NCBI GenBank assembly: GCA_025464095.1
Contig: JAODMF010000004.1
Location: forward strand, 124,001-188,000
Direction of reading: 5' to 3'
DNA length: 64,000 bases
Origin: Glaciihabitans sp.
Lineage (GTDB): Bacteria > Actinomycetota > Actinomycetes > Actinomycetales > Microbacteriaceae
Made by a program: the position numbers and the translations under genes. Below are positions 24,562-33,411 of this stretch, piece by piece. How positions within the stretch are numbered: the first letter of the stretch is position 1; each line of letters opens with the position of its first letter. Below the pieces are notes generated by a model. The model was not told the origin of the DNA, searched no databases, and saw nothing but the letters and a program-made list of their open reading frames with translations.

Positions 24562-25419
24562 ATGTATGACCCGGTCCTGCTCAAGACCTTTCTGGCCGTC
24601 GCCGAGACGCAGAGCTTCACCAACGCGGGAGTGCAACTCGGACTGAGCCAGCCGACCGTGAGCCAACACGTTCGCAAGCTCGAGGAGTCGGCCGGGCGCA
24701 TCCTGGTCTCGCGCGATACCCGTGAGGTGCACCTGACCGACAACGGGGATGCGATGGCGGGCTTCGCGCGCACCATCCTGTCCGCGCACGCCGCGGCCGT
24801 CAATTACTTCAGCGGGTCGGCCATGAAGGGCCGGCTGCGATTCGGCGCCGCCGATGACCTCGCCATCACCCAGCTGCCGCGCATCCTGAGGCATTTCCGT
24901 CAGCTCTACCCACAGATCAACCTCGAGCTCACGGTGAACCAGAGCGGCCCGCTGTATCGAAGACTGAAGGCGGGCCAGCTGGACCTGATCTTCATCAAGG
25001 CCAATCCGAGCGAGACTCCCGAAGGCGTACGCGTGAGCCGGGACAACATGGTCTGGGTCGGGCACGACAAGACGGTGATCGACCCGGGTCAGCCGGTGCC
25101 CCTCATCGCCTATACCGCGCCGAGCGTCAGCCGCCAGATCGCCATCGACGCGCTCGAAGCGGCCGGTCGCACCTGGCGCATAACCTGCAACACGCGCGAG
25201 GTCAGTGGGCTGCTTGCGGCCGTGCGCGCCGGCATCGGCGTCGCGGTGTTCCCGCACACGCTCATCCCGTCGGATCTCGTCAAGGTGACCAATCGTTTCG
25301 GGCTCCCGACCCTCGGCGACGTTGAGTTCACGCTGCTCGCGAACCCGGCGGCGCCGAAAGACGCGACGGATGCGCTGATCTCAGCGATCATGGGCCCCGG
25401 ACTGGTGCGGCCGGCCTGA
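24562..25419 (+). CDS. LysR-family transcriptional regulator
   Basis: A 285-residue LysR protein. The winged helix at 4-62 is standard: LLKTFLAVAETQSFTNAGVQLGLSQPTVSQHVRKLEESAGRILVSRDTREVHLT, followed by a periplasmic-binding-like effector domain (RFGAADDLAITQLPRILRHF). ATG 24562 is placed 9 bp after GAGGGGG; GTG 24553 is less likely. It diverges from the MFS exporter, the typical layout for a LysR regulator controlling its neighbour. Such regulators usually bind the shared promoter; no clear T-N11-A box was settled on. Confidence 0.93.
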   Translation: MYDPVLLKTFLAVAETQSFTNAGVQLGLSQPTVSQHVRKLEESAGRILVSRDTREVHLTDNGDAMAGFARTILSAHAAAVNYFSGSAMKGRLRFGAADDLAITQLPRILRHFRQLYPQINLELTVNQSGPLYRRLKAGQLDLIFIKANPSETPEGVRVSRDNMVWVGHDKTVIDPGQPVPLIAYTAPSVSRQIAIDALEAAGRTWRITCNTREVSGLLAAVRAGIGVAVFPHTLIPSDLVKVTNRFGLPTLGDVEFTLLANPAAPKDATDALISAIMGPGLVRPA

Positions 25420-25432
25420 CCGGCGGCGCGCC

Positions 25433-25852
25433 TCAGCTCTCCACTCGCTCCAGCACCGCGGCATCCATGCGTTCGTCGTAGGAATCCCGGCTGGCCAGCA
25501 CTTCGTCCCTGTGCGTCACTACCCAGGTGACCATCGCGTGCATCGGGTCGATGAGCGTGCGCCCGAGCGCCGTCACCTCATACTCGACGCGCGGCGGTAT
25601 CTCCGGCCACGCGGTGCGGGTGACCAGGCCTTCGCGCTCCAGTTGCCGCAGGGTGTGCGTGAGCATCCGCTGCGAGATGCCGGGGATAGCGCGGTGGATC
25701 TCTCCGAAGCGCCGGCGCCGGTTGTCGAGGATGCCCATCACGAGCAGGCTCCACTTGTCACTCACGCGCGCGAGGATGTCGCGGATCATCCGCACGTCGC
25801 CGAACTGGCCTGCGCACACCTTGTCGACATCGGCACTGCCGTCTTCGCTCAC
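25433..25852 (-). CDS. HxlR-family transcriptional regulator
   Basis: A 139-residue winged-helix regulator of the HxlR/YodB type: ILARVSDKWSLLVMGILDNRRRRFGEIHRAIPGISQRMLTHTLRQLEREGLVTR. A cysteine near the N-terminus (C13, in KVCAGQFGD) is where redox- and quinone-sensing members carry theirs. GTG 25852 follows GGAAGGATG. It faces the DoxX gene across a palindromic operator, so both promoters are likely regulated by this protein. Confidence 0.92.
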   Translation of the reverse strand: MSEDGSADVDKVCAGQFGDVRMIRDILARVSDKWSLLVMGILDNRRRRFGEIHRAIPGISQRMLTHTLRQLEREGLVTRTAWPEIPPRVEYEVTALGRTLIDPMHAMVTWVVTHRDEVLASRDSYDERMDAAVLERVES

Positions 25853-25909
25853 GATTCATCCTTCCCGCCGACAGGCACAGTGCTGTTCGTGGTGCCCAGC
25901 GTCTACTAC

Positions 25910-25922
25910 TTACTTATAGTAA
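25910..25922. promoter_or_regulatory. Candidate HxlR operator
   Basis: The perfect palindrome TTACT-TAT-AGTAA lies in the 93-bp gap between the divergent hxlR-like and doxX-like genes. TACT...AGTA arms are typical of HxlR/YodB operators. Binding was not tested. Confidence 0.6.
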
Positions 25923-25945
25923 CTGACGCACGAAAGGGAATCTCA

Positions 25946-26311
25946 TTGAATATCGCCGTCTGGGTCGTCTCCGGCCTGCTCGCCCTCAGCTTTCTTGCCG
26001 CGGGCGGATCGAAGGCCTTTCCGTCGAAGCCTGTTCTCGAGGCCCGATTCTTCTGGGCGCGAGCGATCGGCATTCCGGCGACCCGCAGCATCGGTGTCGC
26101 TGAACTCGTGGGGGCGCTGGGGCTAATCCTGCCCACGGCCACGGGCATCCTGCCGATCCTGGCGCCGATCGCCGCCGCCTGCCTGCTCGTGATCATGGTC
26201 GGCGCCGTTGTCACCCACGCGCGTGAACGCGAATGGGGGCCCGCCGGGCTCAACGTCGCCCTGGTTGCGTTGCTCGCCTTCGTCGCGATCGCGCGGTTCT
26301 CGGGCGTCTGA
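25946..26311 (+). CDS. DoxX family membrane protein
   Basis: A 121-residue protein with four transmembrane helices and the family start ALSFLAAGGSKAFPSKP, then FFWARAIGIPATRSIGVAELVGALGLILP. A TTG start at 25946 follows AAAGGGA at good distance; no ATG or GTG is available there. DoxX proteins take part in thiosulfate:quinone or redox reactions and oxidative stress complexes. Pairing with an HxlR regulator carrying an N-terminal cysteine suggests induction by electrophile or redox stress (inference). Confidence 0.85.
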   Translation: MNIAVWVVSGLLALSFLAAGGSKAFPSKPVLEARFFWARAIGIPATRSIGVAELVGALGLILPTATGILPILAPIAAACLLVIMVGAVVTHAREREWGPAGLNVALVALLAFVAIARFSGV

Positions 26312-26377
26312 CCGCACTAGCCGGCGACCACGGCGCGGCTCGCCCTCCCGGTGCGCGCCCGCGGTTAGCCTCGACCG

Positions 26378-27208
26378 GTGACGGATGACCGGTACGGCAG
26401 CGACGTTCTTGCGAACTTCCACCGGCGTGCTCCGAAAATCGAGCCGCGCATCGTGGCGGCCGAGAACGGGCTGGTGGTCGAAGAGGTGGCCTCCGGGTAC
26501 GTCGGTGCCGTCGTGCGGCTGGAGGCACGCATCCTGCATCTCGAGGATCGTCACGGGCGCGTTCGGGTGTTTCCTCTGGGCCCGGGCTTTCTCATCGACG
26601 GCGAACCGGTTGCGCTCAAGGCGCCGACCGCGCAGAAGGTCTTCGGACGCACCGCATCCGGCTCAATCGCCGTAGAGCAGCACCGGGCCCGAATCGCGCG
26701 CGCCAGCCGCATCTTCGTCGAAGGTCGCCACGATGCGGAACTTGTCGAAAAGGTGTGGGGCGCCGACTTGCGGGTCGAGGGCGTCGTCGTCGAGTTCATC
26801 GCTGGAGTCGACAATCTCGCCGAGATACTCGCGGAGTTCCGTCCCGCGCCCGACCGGCGCGTCGGCGTGCTGGTCGACCACCTCGTGGCCGGCTCGAAGG
26901 AGAGCAGAATCGCGGATGCCGTGGCCGCCGGGCCGCACGGGGACCACGTACTGATCGTCGGGCATCCGTTCATCGACATCTGGCAGGCGGTGAAACCGCA
27001 GCGAGTCGGGCTCGAGGCATGGCCGAGCATCCCGCGTTCGATCGAGTGGAAGCACGGCATTTGCGATGCGCTCGACCTGCCATCGGAGACGCAGGCGGAT
27101 ATTGCCCAGGCCTGGCAGCACATCCTCGGTCGGGTGCGCAGCTATGCCGATCTCGAACCCGTGCTGCTCGGACGGGTGGAACAGCTCATCGACTTCGTCA
27201 CCGGGTAG
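26378..27208 (+). CDS. DUF3097 family protein, TOPRIM-like
   Basis: A 276-residue protein matching DUF3097, an actinobacterial family of unknown function. The middle part IFVEGRHDAELVEKVWGADL (about 108-127) looks like the start of a TOPRIM fold (catalytic Glu followed by Gly and later VGVLVDHLVAGSKES with an Asp), as in nucleases or primases. The N-terminal third is beta-rich. The TOPRIM resemblance is my inference. GTG 26378 is the start. Confidence 0.82.
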   Translation: MTDDRYGSDVLANFHRRAPKIEPRIVAAENGLVVEEVASGYVGAVVRLEARILHLEDRHGRVRVFPLGPGFLIDGEPVALKAPTAQKVFGRTASGSIAVEQHRARIARASRIFVEGRHDAELVEKVWGADLRVEGVVVEFIAGVDNLAEILAEFRPAPDRRVGVLVDHLVAGSKESRIADAVAAGPHGDHVLIVGHPFIDIWQAVKPQRVGLEAWPSIPRSIEWKHGICDALDLPSETQADIAQAWQHILGRVRSYADLEPVLLGRVEQLIDFVTG

Positions 27209-27227
27209 AAGGCGGCAGACTGGGGTC

Positions 27228-27494
27228 ATGAGCAATGATTTCGGCATCGGTGCACAGGTCTTCGTCTCGGATGCCTCGGACGTCGACCGGTCGCCATGGC
27301 CCAGCGAGCCGAGCGGCATCATCTCGCGTGCCGGAGGGTCAGCAGTGGCTCGGGTGTGGGGCAAAGCAGCGATCGGTGGCCGGCTGTGGTGGATAGAGTT
27401 CGACGAGCCGCAGGTCAACGCCGACGGTGAGGGACCGTTCTCGAGCGCTCAGGTGCTCGAAAAGTATCTCGAGCTCGCACCGCCTATCGACTGA
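27228..27494 (+). CDS. Hypothetical small protein (SH3-like)
   Basis: An 88-residue protein of mostly beta character (GAQVFVSDASDV, SAVARVWGKAAIGGRLWWIEFDEP), possibly an SH3-like barrel. No family is recognised. ATG 27228 follows GGCAGACTGGG weakly. It starts 19 bp after the DUF3097 stop on the same strand and may be co-transcribed. Confidence 0.65.
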   Translation: MSNDFGIGAQVFVSDASDVDRSPWPSEPSGIISRAGGSAVARVWGKAAIGGRLWWIEFDEPQVNADGEGPFSSAQVLEKYLELAPPID

Positions 27495-27528
27495 GTCGCC
27501 GGGTGCCTCGGCCTTGCAAGGCGAAGGC

Positions 27529-28512
27529 TTAGGAAGGCGAACTGGCTCGCAGCTTTTCGAGCAGCGGCTCTGCGGCCTCAGCGAGGAAGCGATCCTGGCC
27601 CTCATCACCGACCTGCACGAGTGCGATGTCGGTGAATCCGGCCTCCCAGTACGCGCTCACGGCCTGCACGATCGCATCGAGGTCCGGTCCGCACGGGATC
27701 GACTTCGCGACATCCTCGCGCCGGACGAACCGCGTTGCCGCGGCAAAGCTGGCCGGAGTCGGCAGCTCGGCGTTCACCGGCCAGCCGCCGGCGAACCAGC
27801 GGAACTGGTCATAGGCACGGTCGATCGCGGCGTCCTCATCCGGATCCCAGCAGATTGGAATCTGGCCAATCGCGCGCGAGGGGGTGAGATCACCGCCCCG
27901 GGCAGCGTTCCATCCGCTGACGAGGTCGGGGATCGGTTCGACCGCGATCAGGTGGTCGCCCAGCGGCGCGAATCGGTTCACCGACTTGCCACCCGAAGCG
28001 GCGATACCGAGAGGGACCGGCGTGTCCGGTACGTCCCAGATACGCGCGGAGTCGACCCGGAAGTGCGCGCCCTCCCACGTGGTCAGCTCGCCCGAGTGCA
28101 ACGCACGGATGATGTGGATGGCTTCTTCGAGCATGTCCTGACGCGAGTCGACGGCCGGCCACCCCGAGCCCACGACGTGCTCGTTCAGGTTCTCGCCGCT
28201 GCCGAGGCCGAGCAGGAAACGGCCATCGGAGAGCAATTGCATCGTTGCGGCCTTCTGCGCCACGACGGCCGGGTGGTAGCGCATGCTCGGGCAGGTGACG
28301 TAGGTTGCCAGCTCCACGCTGGATGTCGCCTGCGCGACAGCGCCCAGCACGCTCCAGGCGTACGGCGCGTGGCCCTGGGATGCCAGCCAGGGCGAGAAGT
28401 GGTCACTGGAGACCTCGAACTCGAACCCGGCTCGTTCAGCAGCGACCGCGTAGCGAACCAGGTCTTTCGGGCCGCTCTGTTCCGTCATCAGGGTGTAACC
28501 GAATCGCGTCAT
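27529..28512 (-). CDS. LLM-class F420-dependent oxidoreductase (G6PDH-like)
   Basis: A 327-residue luciferase-like monooxygenase-fold TIM barrel. It matches the F420-dependent glucose-6-phosphate-dehydrogenase-like subgroup: EFEVSSDHFSPWLASQGHAPYAWSVLGAV, LATYVTCPSMRYHPAVVAQ, FLLGLGSGENLNEHVVG. The SDHFSPW segment includes the catalytic-type histidine of the FGD family. Presence of F420 chemistry also fits the deazaflavin enzyme at 62531-62950. Its ATG overlaps the upstream acyltransferase stop by 4 bp, so both are in one operon. Confidence 0.88.
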   Translation of the reverse strand: MTRFGYTLMTEQSGPKDLVRYAVAAERAGFEFEVSSDHFSPWLASQGHAPYAWSVLGAVAQATSSVELATYVTCPSMRYHPAVVAQKAATMQLLSDGRFLLGLGSGENLNEHVVGSGWPAVDSRQDMLEEAIHIIRALHSGELTTWEGAHFRVDSARIWDVPDTPVPLGIAASGGKSVNRFAPLGDHLIAVEPIPDLVSGWNAARGGDLTPSRAIGQIPICWDPDEDAAIDRAYDQFRWFAGGWPVNAELPTPASFAAATRFVRREDVAKSIPCGPDLDAIVQAVSAYWEAGFTDIALVQVGDEGQDRFLAEAAEPLLEKLRASSPS

Positions 28513-29696
28513 CCTCCGACGGTGGCACCGTTCGACTGTCGCGACAAAGGGCTTGACGCGTGAGGAGCAAACTGACCGCCGAACCACTTCGCGAGCTTGT
28601 GCGATGGCTTCTCGACGAAGCGGAAGAAGAGCCATGAGACGGTCAGCGACAGGGGAATTCCGATCGCGATCACCAGCGGCCACCACTGGTCACCGATGAG
28701 GAAGGCGAGCGTGGTGAGAATCGGCACGTGCACCAGGTAGAGGCTGAACGACACCTTGCCGAGCCAGCGCGGCACCCGCGCCCTAAGGAACCGGCGCATC
28801 GCCGGCGAGCCGATCCCCGCAACGATCAGCCCGACAGCGCCAGCGGCCGCCAGACCCCAGATCACCGTGCCGGCAAAGCTGCCGAACGGTGCAATTCCCC
28901 GGGTGAGGTAGCTCAGGATGATCAGGGTCAGCGACCCGCAGATCTCCAGTGTCCAAAACATCCGGCTCCGACGCGCGGCCCACTCGCTGAGCGCGCCCAG
29001 GTTGGCCGCGAGGATGGTGCCGAGGAAGAAGATCGGGAGGTAGACGAGCGGCGTGATGCTCAGCATCCGCCCGGTGATGTGGGCGATGAGGGCAAGCGGG
29101 GCGACGATAAACCACCAGCGACGGGTGGCAGCGGCCGCGATCACGAAGACCGGAAGCGAGACCGAGAATGCCATCTCCCAGCGCAGCGACCAGAGCACGT
29201 TATCTATGTCGTAGGTGTGGCGCCCCAGGCTCGCCTCGGCCAGGAACTGGGAGGGAGTGACAGAGCTGGCGTTGGTGTCGGCCAGCCAGGAGCTGGCGCT
29301 CGCCATCGACGGATCGCGGTGCACGGCGAAGATCAGCAGCGTGCCGAGAAGCAGGGCGCCCCACACTGGCACGTACAGCCGCAGCACCCGGGCGGGGTAG
29401 TACGTGCGCCACGCGAACCCGGGGCGAAGAGCGGGCAGTGCCACGACCAGACCGCTGAGTACGAAGAAGACCAGCACCGATTCCATGCCCGCCGTGGCGA
29501 GCTTGAGGGGTGTGGAGTCGATCCACCACCACGCGTCGCCGACGCGGTTGGTCTCGAGGAAGGAACGCGCGATGAGCGAGCTGTGGTAAATCACCACGAC
29601 GAGGGCTGCGACGCCACGCATTCCGTCGAGAGCGACCAACCTGCGCGGGGCGGCGGAGGTTGACGGTGCCGTCGAAACTGGAAGTAGCGCTGTCAT
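28509..29696 (-). CDS. Acyltransferase family 3 membrane protein
   Basis: A 395-residue integral membrane O-acyltransferase (Acyl_transf_3) with ten or so helices. The conserved start LVALDGMRGVAALVVVIYHSS (catalytic-type histidine H39 in IYHSS), then TYYPARVLRLYVPVW and VSFSLYLVHVPILTTL near the C-terminus are typical. These enzymes acylate sugars of envelope glycans or secondary metabolites. It overlaps the F420-dependent gene by 4 bp. Confidence 0.92.
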   Translation of the reverse strand: MTALLPVSTAPSTSAAPRRLVALDGMRGVAALVVVIYHSSLIARSFLETNRVGDAWWWIDSTPLKLATAGMESVLVFFVLSGLVVALPALRPGFAWRTYYPARVLRLYVPVWGALLLGTLLIFAVHRDPSMASASSWLADTNASSVTPSQFLAEASLGRHTYDIDNVLWSLRWEMAFSVSLPVFVIAAAATRRWWFIVAPLALIAHITGRMLSITPLVYLPIFFLGTILAANLGALSEWAARRSRMFWTLEICGSLTLIILSYLTRGIAPFGSFAGTVIWGLAAAGAVGLIVAGIGSPAMRRFLRARVPRWLGKVSFSLYLVHVPILTTLAFLIGDQWWPLVIAIGIPLSLTVSWLFFRFVEKPSHKLAKWFGGQFAPHASSPLSRQSNGATVGG

Positions 29697-29787
29697 CTCC
29701 TTCTACCCTAAGCGGGGCAGCATTGGAGTCTCCTGACCATCCGCAGGGGTGGCCTGAAAGAATCGGCAGGCGTATAGTGCCGCGGAA

Positions 29788-30810
29788 TTAGAGCCAGCCG
29801 CGCCGTTTGAACGCGATATACAGTGCGACCCCGCCGGCCGCCATCAGCCCAACCGCGAGCGGATAGCCGTAGGTCCAGTGCAGTTCCGGCATGTTGCGAA
29901 AGTTCATTCCGTAGATCGTGCCGACCAGCGTGGGCGCGAAGAGGATGGCCGCCCAGGACGAGATTCGCTTGACCTGCTCGCCCTGGTCGAGGCTGGTCTG
30001 CGTGAGGCTCTTGACGTCGTCGTTCTGGCGCTGCGCCACCAGTGTGGAATGCACCACGAGTGCATTCTGCAGCAGGGCGCGGAAGGAGTCCGCACGCTCA
30101 ACGACCTTGAGGACGTGGTCTTGCACATCGCGAAAATCGCGGCGCAGTTCGATCAGTTCTTCGGTCTCGTTCTCGCGCAGTCCGTCGATGATGGCGGCGA
30201 GCATCCCGACCAACGGCTGGGTCGCACGCTGGAAGATGATTACCTCGCGAAACAGCTCGTAGATCCTGCGCGTGACGTCGGGATCTTCGGCGAACAGCTG
30301 GTCTTCGATCTCATCGATGTCGTTCTCGAGGCCCCTGACGACGGGCTCGTACTCGTCGACCACCTGGTCGAGCACGGCGTACATGATCGCGCGCGTTCCG
30401 ATTTTCAGCAGCTCGGTGTCGTGCTCGAGCCTCTTGCGCACGCGACCGAGATCCGGTGACTCGGCATGCCGGATAGTGATCGCAAAGTCCGGTCCGATGA
30501 AGATGTGCACTTCGCCGAACTCGACCTCCTCCGGAGCGTCAAGGTAACGCGCCGGCTGAAGCACGATGAAGAGGATGTCGCCGTAGCGCTCGATCTTGGG
30601 GCGCTGGTGGCCAGCCAGGGCATCCTCGACGGCCAGGGGATGCAGGTTGAACTCGGACGCGACCGCGCTGATTTCCTCATGGCTCGGGCGGTACATCCCA
30701 ATCCAGGCGATGCCCTTCCGTTCGCGGAGAACGTCAAACGTCTCGTCAAGACTGTTCGGATTGGTCGTGCGTACGCCATTCACGTACACGGCATTGTCAA
30801 CGATCGGCAT
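29788..30810 (-). CDS. corA: CorA-family magnesium/cobalt channel
   Basis: A 340-residue CorA protein. The N-terminal cytoplasmic domain includes GIAWIGMYRPSHEEI and FGEVHIFIGPDFAITIRH; long helices follow (DIDEIEDQLF). The two C-terminal transmembrane helices flank the signature G-M-N in TIYGMNFRNMPEL and end in a basic tail KRRGWL. It forms a homopentameric Mg2+ channel. Start is ATG 30810, 54 bp from the divergent VIT1-type gene. Confidence 0.95.
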   Translation of the reverse strand: MPIVDNAVYVNGVRTTNPNSLDETFDVLRERKGIAWIGMYRPSHEEISAVASEFNLHPLAVEDALAGHQRPKIERYGDILFIVLQPARYLDAPEEVEFGEVHIFIGPDFAITIRHAESPDLGRVRKRLEHDTELLKIGTRAIMYAVLDQVVDEYEPVVRGLENDIDEIEDQLFAEDPDVTRRIYELFREVIIFQRATQPLVGMLAAIIDGLRENETEELIELRRDFRDVQDHVLKVVERADSFRALLQNALVVHSTLVAQRQNDDVKSLTQTSLDQGEQVKRISSWAAILFAPTLVGTIYGMNFRNMPELHWTYGYPLAVGLMAAGGVALYIAFKRRGWL

Positions 30811-30864
30811 GGCGTCAGTCTCGCAGTCGCGCGGTCGCCGGGGATTGGATGACACACTTGAGAC

Positions 30865-31944
30865 GTGAACGAGCGCTCAACCCCGCTGCCGCGGGATATC
30901 CGCCGCTGGCGCCAGTACCTGGCTGATGAACGAGCGGAGGCGTCGGTTTACCGTGACCTCGCCAGTCGCAGGGAGGGCGAAGAGCGCGAGATCCTGCTCG
31001 CGCTCGCCGATGCGGAGGGCCGCCACGAGGCGCACTGGATCGACCTGCTGGGGGATGAGGTCGGCAGGCCCCGTAAGGGAGACGTGCGCACGCGCATCCT
31101 CGGCTTTCTCGCCCGGCGCTTTGGTTCGGTGTTCGTGCTCGCCCTCGCACAGCGCGCCGAGGGCCGCTCGCCGTACGAGTCGGACGCGGACGCCACTGAT
31201 GCGATGGCTGCCGACGAGCGCATCCACGAGGAGGTCGTGCGCGGTCTGGCCGCCCGCGGACGCAACCGGCTCAGCGGCACCTTTCGCGCTGCGGTATTCG
31301 GGGCCAACGACGGACTGGTGAGCAATCTCTCGCTGGTGCTGGGCGTCGGTGCCGCCGGCGTCGACCAGCACGTCATCCTCCTCACCGGTGTCGCTGGTCT
31401 GCTTGCCGGCGCCCTCTCGATGGGCGCGGGGGAGTACGTGTCGGTGCGCTCACAACGAGAACTGCTGGAGGCATCCTCCCCGAGCCCCGACGCGGATGGC
31501 GCGCTCGCCCACCTCGACGTGGACGCCAACGAGTTGACGCTCGTGTACCGTGCCCGTGGGATGGCGGCGGGGGATGCGGAACAGCACGCGCGCGAGGTGC
31601 TGTCATCTGTCGGAAGCAGCGACCAGCGGTCGCTTGGCTCCACGACGCTCGACGCGCACGAAGCAATCGGTACGGGCATGGGCGCGGCCCTCTCGAGCTT
31701 CTGCTTCTTTGCCAGCGGAGCGGTCATCCCGATTCTCCCGTACATCTTCGGCCTGTCGGGGGCCGCGGCCGTCATCGCCGCGACCGGTCTCGTCGGCATC
31801 GTGCTGCTCGGCACCGGGTCTATCGTGGGGCTGCTCTCCGGCGCTTCGCCCATCAGGCGGGCGCTGCGGCAGTTGCTGATCGGGTTCGGTGCCGCGGGCG
31901 CCACGTATCTTCTCGGGCTGCTCTTCGGCGTAGCTGCGGGCTGA
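30865..31944 (+). CDS. Ferritin-like/VIT1 fusion iron or manganese transporter
   Basis: A 359-residue protein. An N-terminal ferritin/rubrerythrin-like helical domain (about 10-130) has the diiron-type glutamates in YRDLASRREGEEREILLALADAEGRHEAHW and DERIHEEVV, and is joined to a five-helix VIT1/CCC1 membrane domain starting FGANDGLVSNLSLVLGVG and AGALSMGAGEYVSVRSQ. This is the MbfA-like (membrane-bound ferritin) layout, which exports iron under stress. GTG 30865 is the start. It shares a promoter region with corA. Confidence 0.92.
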   Translation: MNERSTPLPRDIRRWRQYLADERAEASVYRDLASRREGEEREILLALADAEGRHEAHWIDLLGDEVGRPRKGDVRTRILGFLARRFGSVFVLALAQRAEGRSPYESDADATDAMAADERIHEEVVRGLAARGRNRLSGTFRAAVFGANDGLVSNLSLVLGVGAAGVDQHVILLTGVAGLLAGALSMGAGEYVSVRSQRELLEASSPSPDADGALAHLDVDANELTLVYRARGMAAGDAEQHAREVLSSVGSSDQRSLGSTTLDAHEAIGTGMGAALSSFCFFASGAVIPILPYIFGLSGAAAVIAATGLVGIVLLGTGSIVGLLSGASPIRRALRQLLIGFGAAGATYLLGLLFGVAAG

Positions 31945-31957
31945 CCGCGATGCGCTC

Positions 31958-33403
31958 GTGAGCGAGTTCGACGCTGTCGTGGTTGGCAGCGGTCCGAACG
32001 GGCTCGCGGCCGCCGTCGTGCTCGCCCGTGCCGGCCTGAGCGTGGCCGTGTACGAGAAGTCCGCGACGATCGGCGGGGGAGCGCGAACCGCCGAACTCAC
32101 GCTGCCCGGTTTCGCGCATGACGTGTGCTCGGCCGTGCATCCGATGGCGTTCGCTTCTCCCTTCTTCCGCGCGTTCGGCATCCGTGACCGCGTCGATTTC
32201 GTGGTGCCCGAATTGTCGTATGGGCAGCCGCTGGACGGTGGACGAGCCGCTCTCGCCTGGCATGACCTCGAGCGAACGGCGACCGATCTCGGCCGCGACG
32301 GGGGCGCATGGCGGCGCCTGTTCGCACCACTGGTGGAGCACGCGACGGAACTAGCGCAGGTGACCGGCACGAGCCTCGCTCGCTGGCCGGATCATCCGGC
32401 GACCCTCGCGCGCTTCGGCACGCGAGTGCTCGAGCAGGGATCGTTCGGCTGGAATGCCCGTTTTCGGGATGCTGCCGCCCCCGCCCTTCTGACCGGTGTC
32501 ATGGCGCACAGCATCCAGCCCATGCCGGGTCTCGCGCCCGCCGCAGCCGGCCTTGTGCTCGCGACGCACGCGCACGCGGGAGGCTGGCCGATACCGGCGG
32601 GCGGAAGCCAGGCGATCGTCGACGCGATGGCGGCGGATGTGCTCGCTCACGGCGGATCGATCACGACCGGTGCCGAGATCCGTTCGCTCGCGGAGCTGCC
32701 ATCCTCAGGGGCGGTGCTGCTCGACACCACGCCGCGGGCGCTGCTCGCCCTTGCGGGAGACCGGGTGCCTCGCGGATACGCCCGCTCGCTCCGCCGCTTT
32801 CGCTATGGCAACGCCGTCGCGAAGGTGGATTTCGCCCTCTCCGGCCCCGTGCCGTGGGCCAACGGGGAGCTGCGCGGGGCGGGCACACTGCACCTCGGCG
32901 GAACCCGGGCGGAGGTCGCGGCATCCGAGAGCGAGGTAGCCGCCGGCAGGATGCCCGCTTCGCCCTACGTGCTTGTGTCACAGCCGAGTGGCTTCGACGC
33001 GAGCCGTGCCCCTGCGGGCAAGCACGTGCTGTGGGCCTACACGCACGTTCCAGCGGCTTCGACAGCGGATGCGACGGAGTCCATCACCGCGCAGATCGAG
33101 CGGTTCGCCCCCGGTTTCCGCGATCTCATCCTGGCCAGCGCGAGCAAAAGCGCGGTCGAGTACGAGTCGTACAACCCGAACTACGTCGGCGGCGATATCT
33201 CCGGGGGAGCGCCCTCCCTGGCGCAACTGCTTCGGAGGCCGACCCTGTTCGAACCGTGGCGCACCCCGATGCGCGGCGTCTACCTCGCTTCGTCATCCAC
33301 GCCGCCCGGTCCCGGCGTGCACGGGCTCGGCGGCCTGAATGCGGCGACCTCCGTGCTCCGGCATGAGTTCGGCATCGGCTCGCTGCCCCACCTCGGCCCC
33401 TAG
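31958..33403 (+). CDS. FAD-dependent oxidoreductase (phytoene-desaturase-like)
   Basis: A 481-residue flavoprotein. The N-terminal FAD motif is VVVGSGPNGLAAAVVLARAGLSVAVYEK (GxGxxG, residues 9-14, and E29 at the end of strand 2), and a C-terminal FAD-binding element YLASSSTPPGPGVHGLGGLNAA lies near the end. It resembles CrtI/CrtN-like amine-oxidase-type enzymes, but no carotenoid genes are adjacent. GTG 31958 is 14 bp after the VIT1-type stop. It is followed by tandem repeats with no other gene on this strand. Confidence 0.88.
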   Translation: MSEFDAVVVGSGPNGLAAAVVLARAGLSVAVYEKSATIGGGARTAELTLPGFAHDVCSAVHPMAFASPFFRAFGIRDRVDFVVPELSYGQPLDGGRAALAWHDLERTATDLGRDGGAWRRLFAPLVEHATELAQVTGTSLARWPDHPATLARFGTRVLEQGSFGWNARFRDAAAPALLTGVMAHSIQPMPGLAPAAAGLVLATHAHAGGWPIPAGGSQAIVDAMAADVLAHGGSITTGAEIRSLAELPSSGAVLLDTTPRALLALAGDRVPRGYARSLRRFRYGNAVAKVDFALSGPVPWANGELRGAGTLHLGGTRAEVAASESEVAAGRMPASPYVLVSQPSGFDASRAPAGKHVLWAYTHVPAASTADATESITAQIERFAPGFRDLILASASKSAVEYESYNPNYVGGDISGGAPSLAQLLRRPTLFEPWRTPMRGVYLASSSTPPGPGVHGLGGLNAATSVLRHEFGIGSLPHLGP

Positions 33404-33411
33404 TCGCAGGC

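Noticed and set aside
23446-25257. A 603-codon minus-strand frame across the LysR gene and part of the MFS gene
   Set aside because: It overlaps a canonical LysR gene on the other strand and an MFS gene in another frame; no motif.
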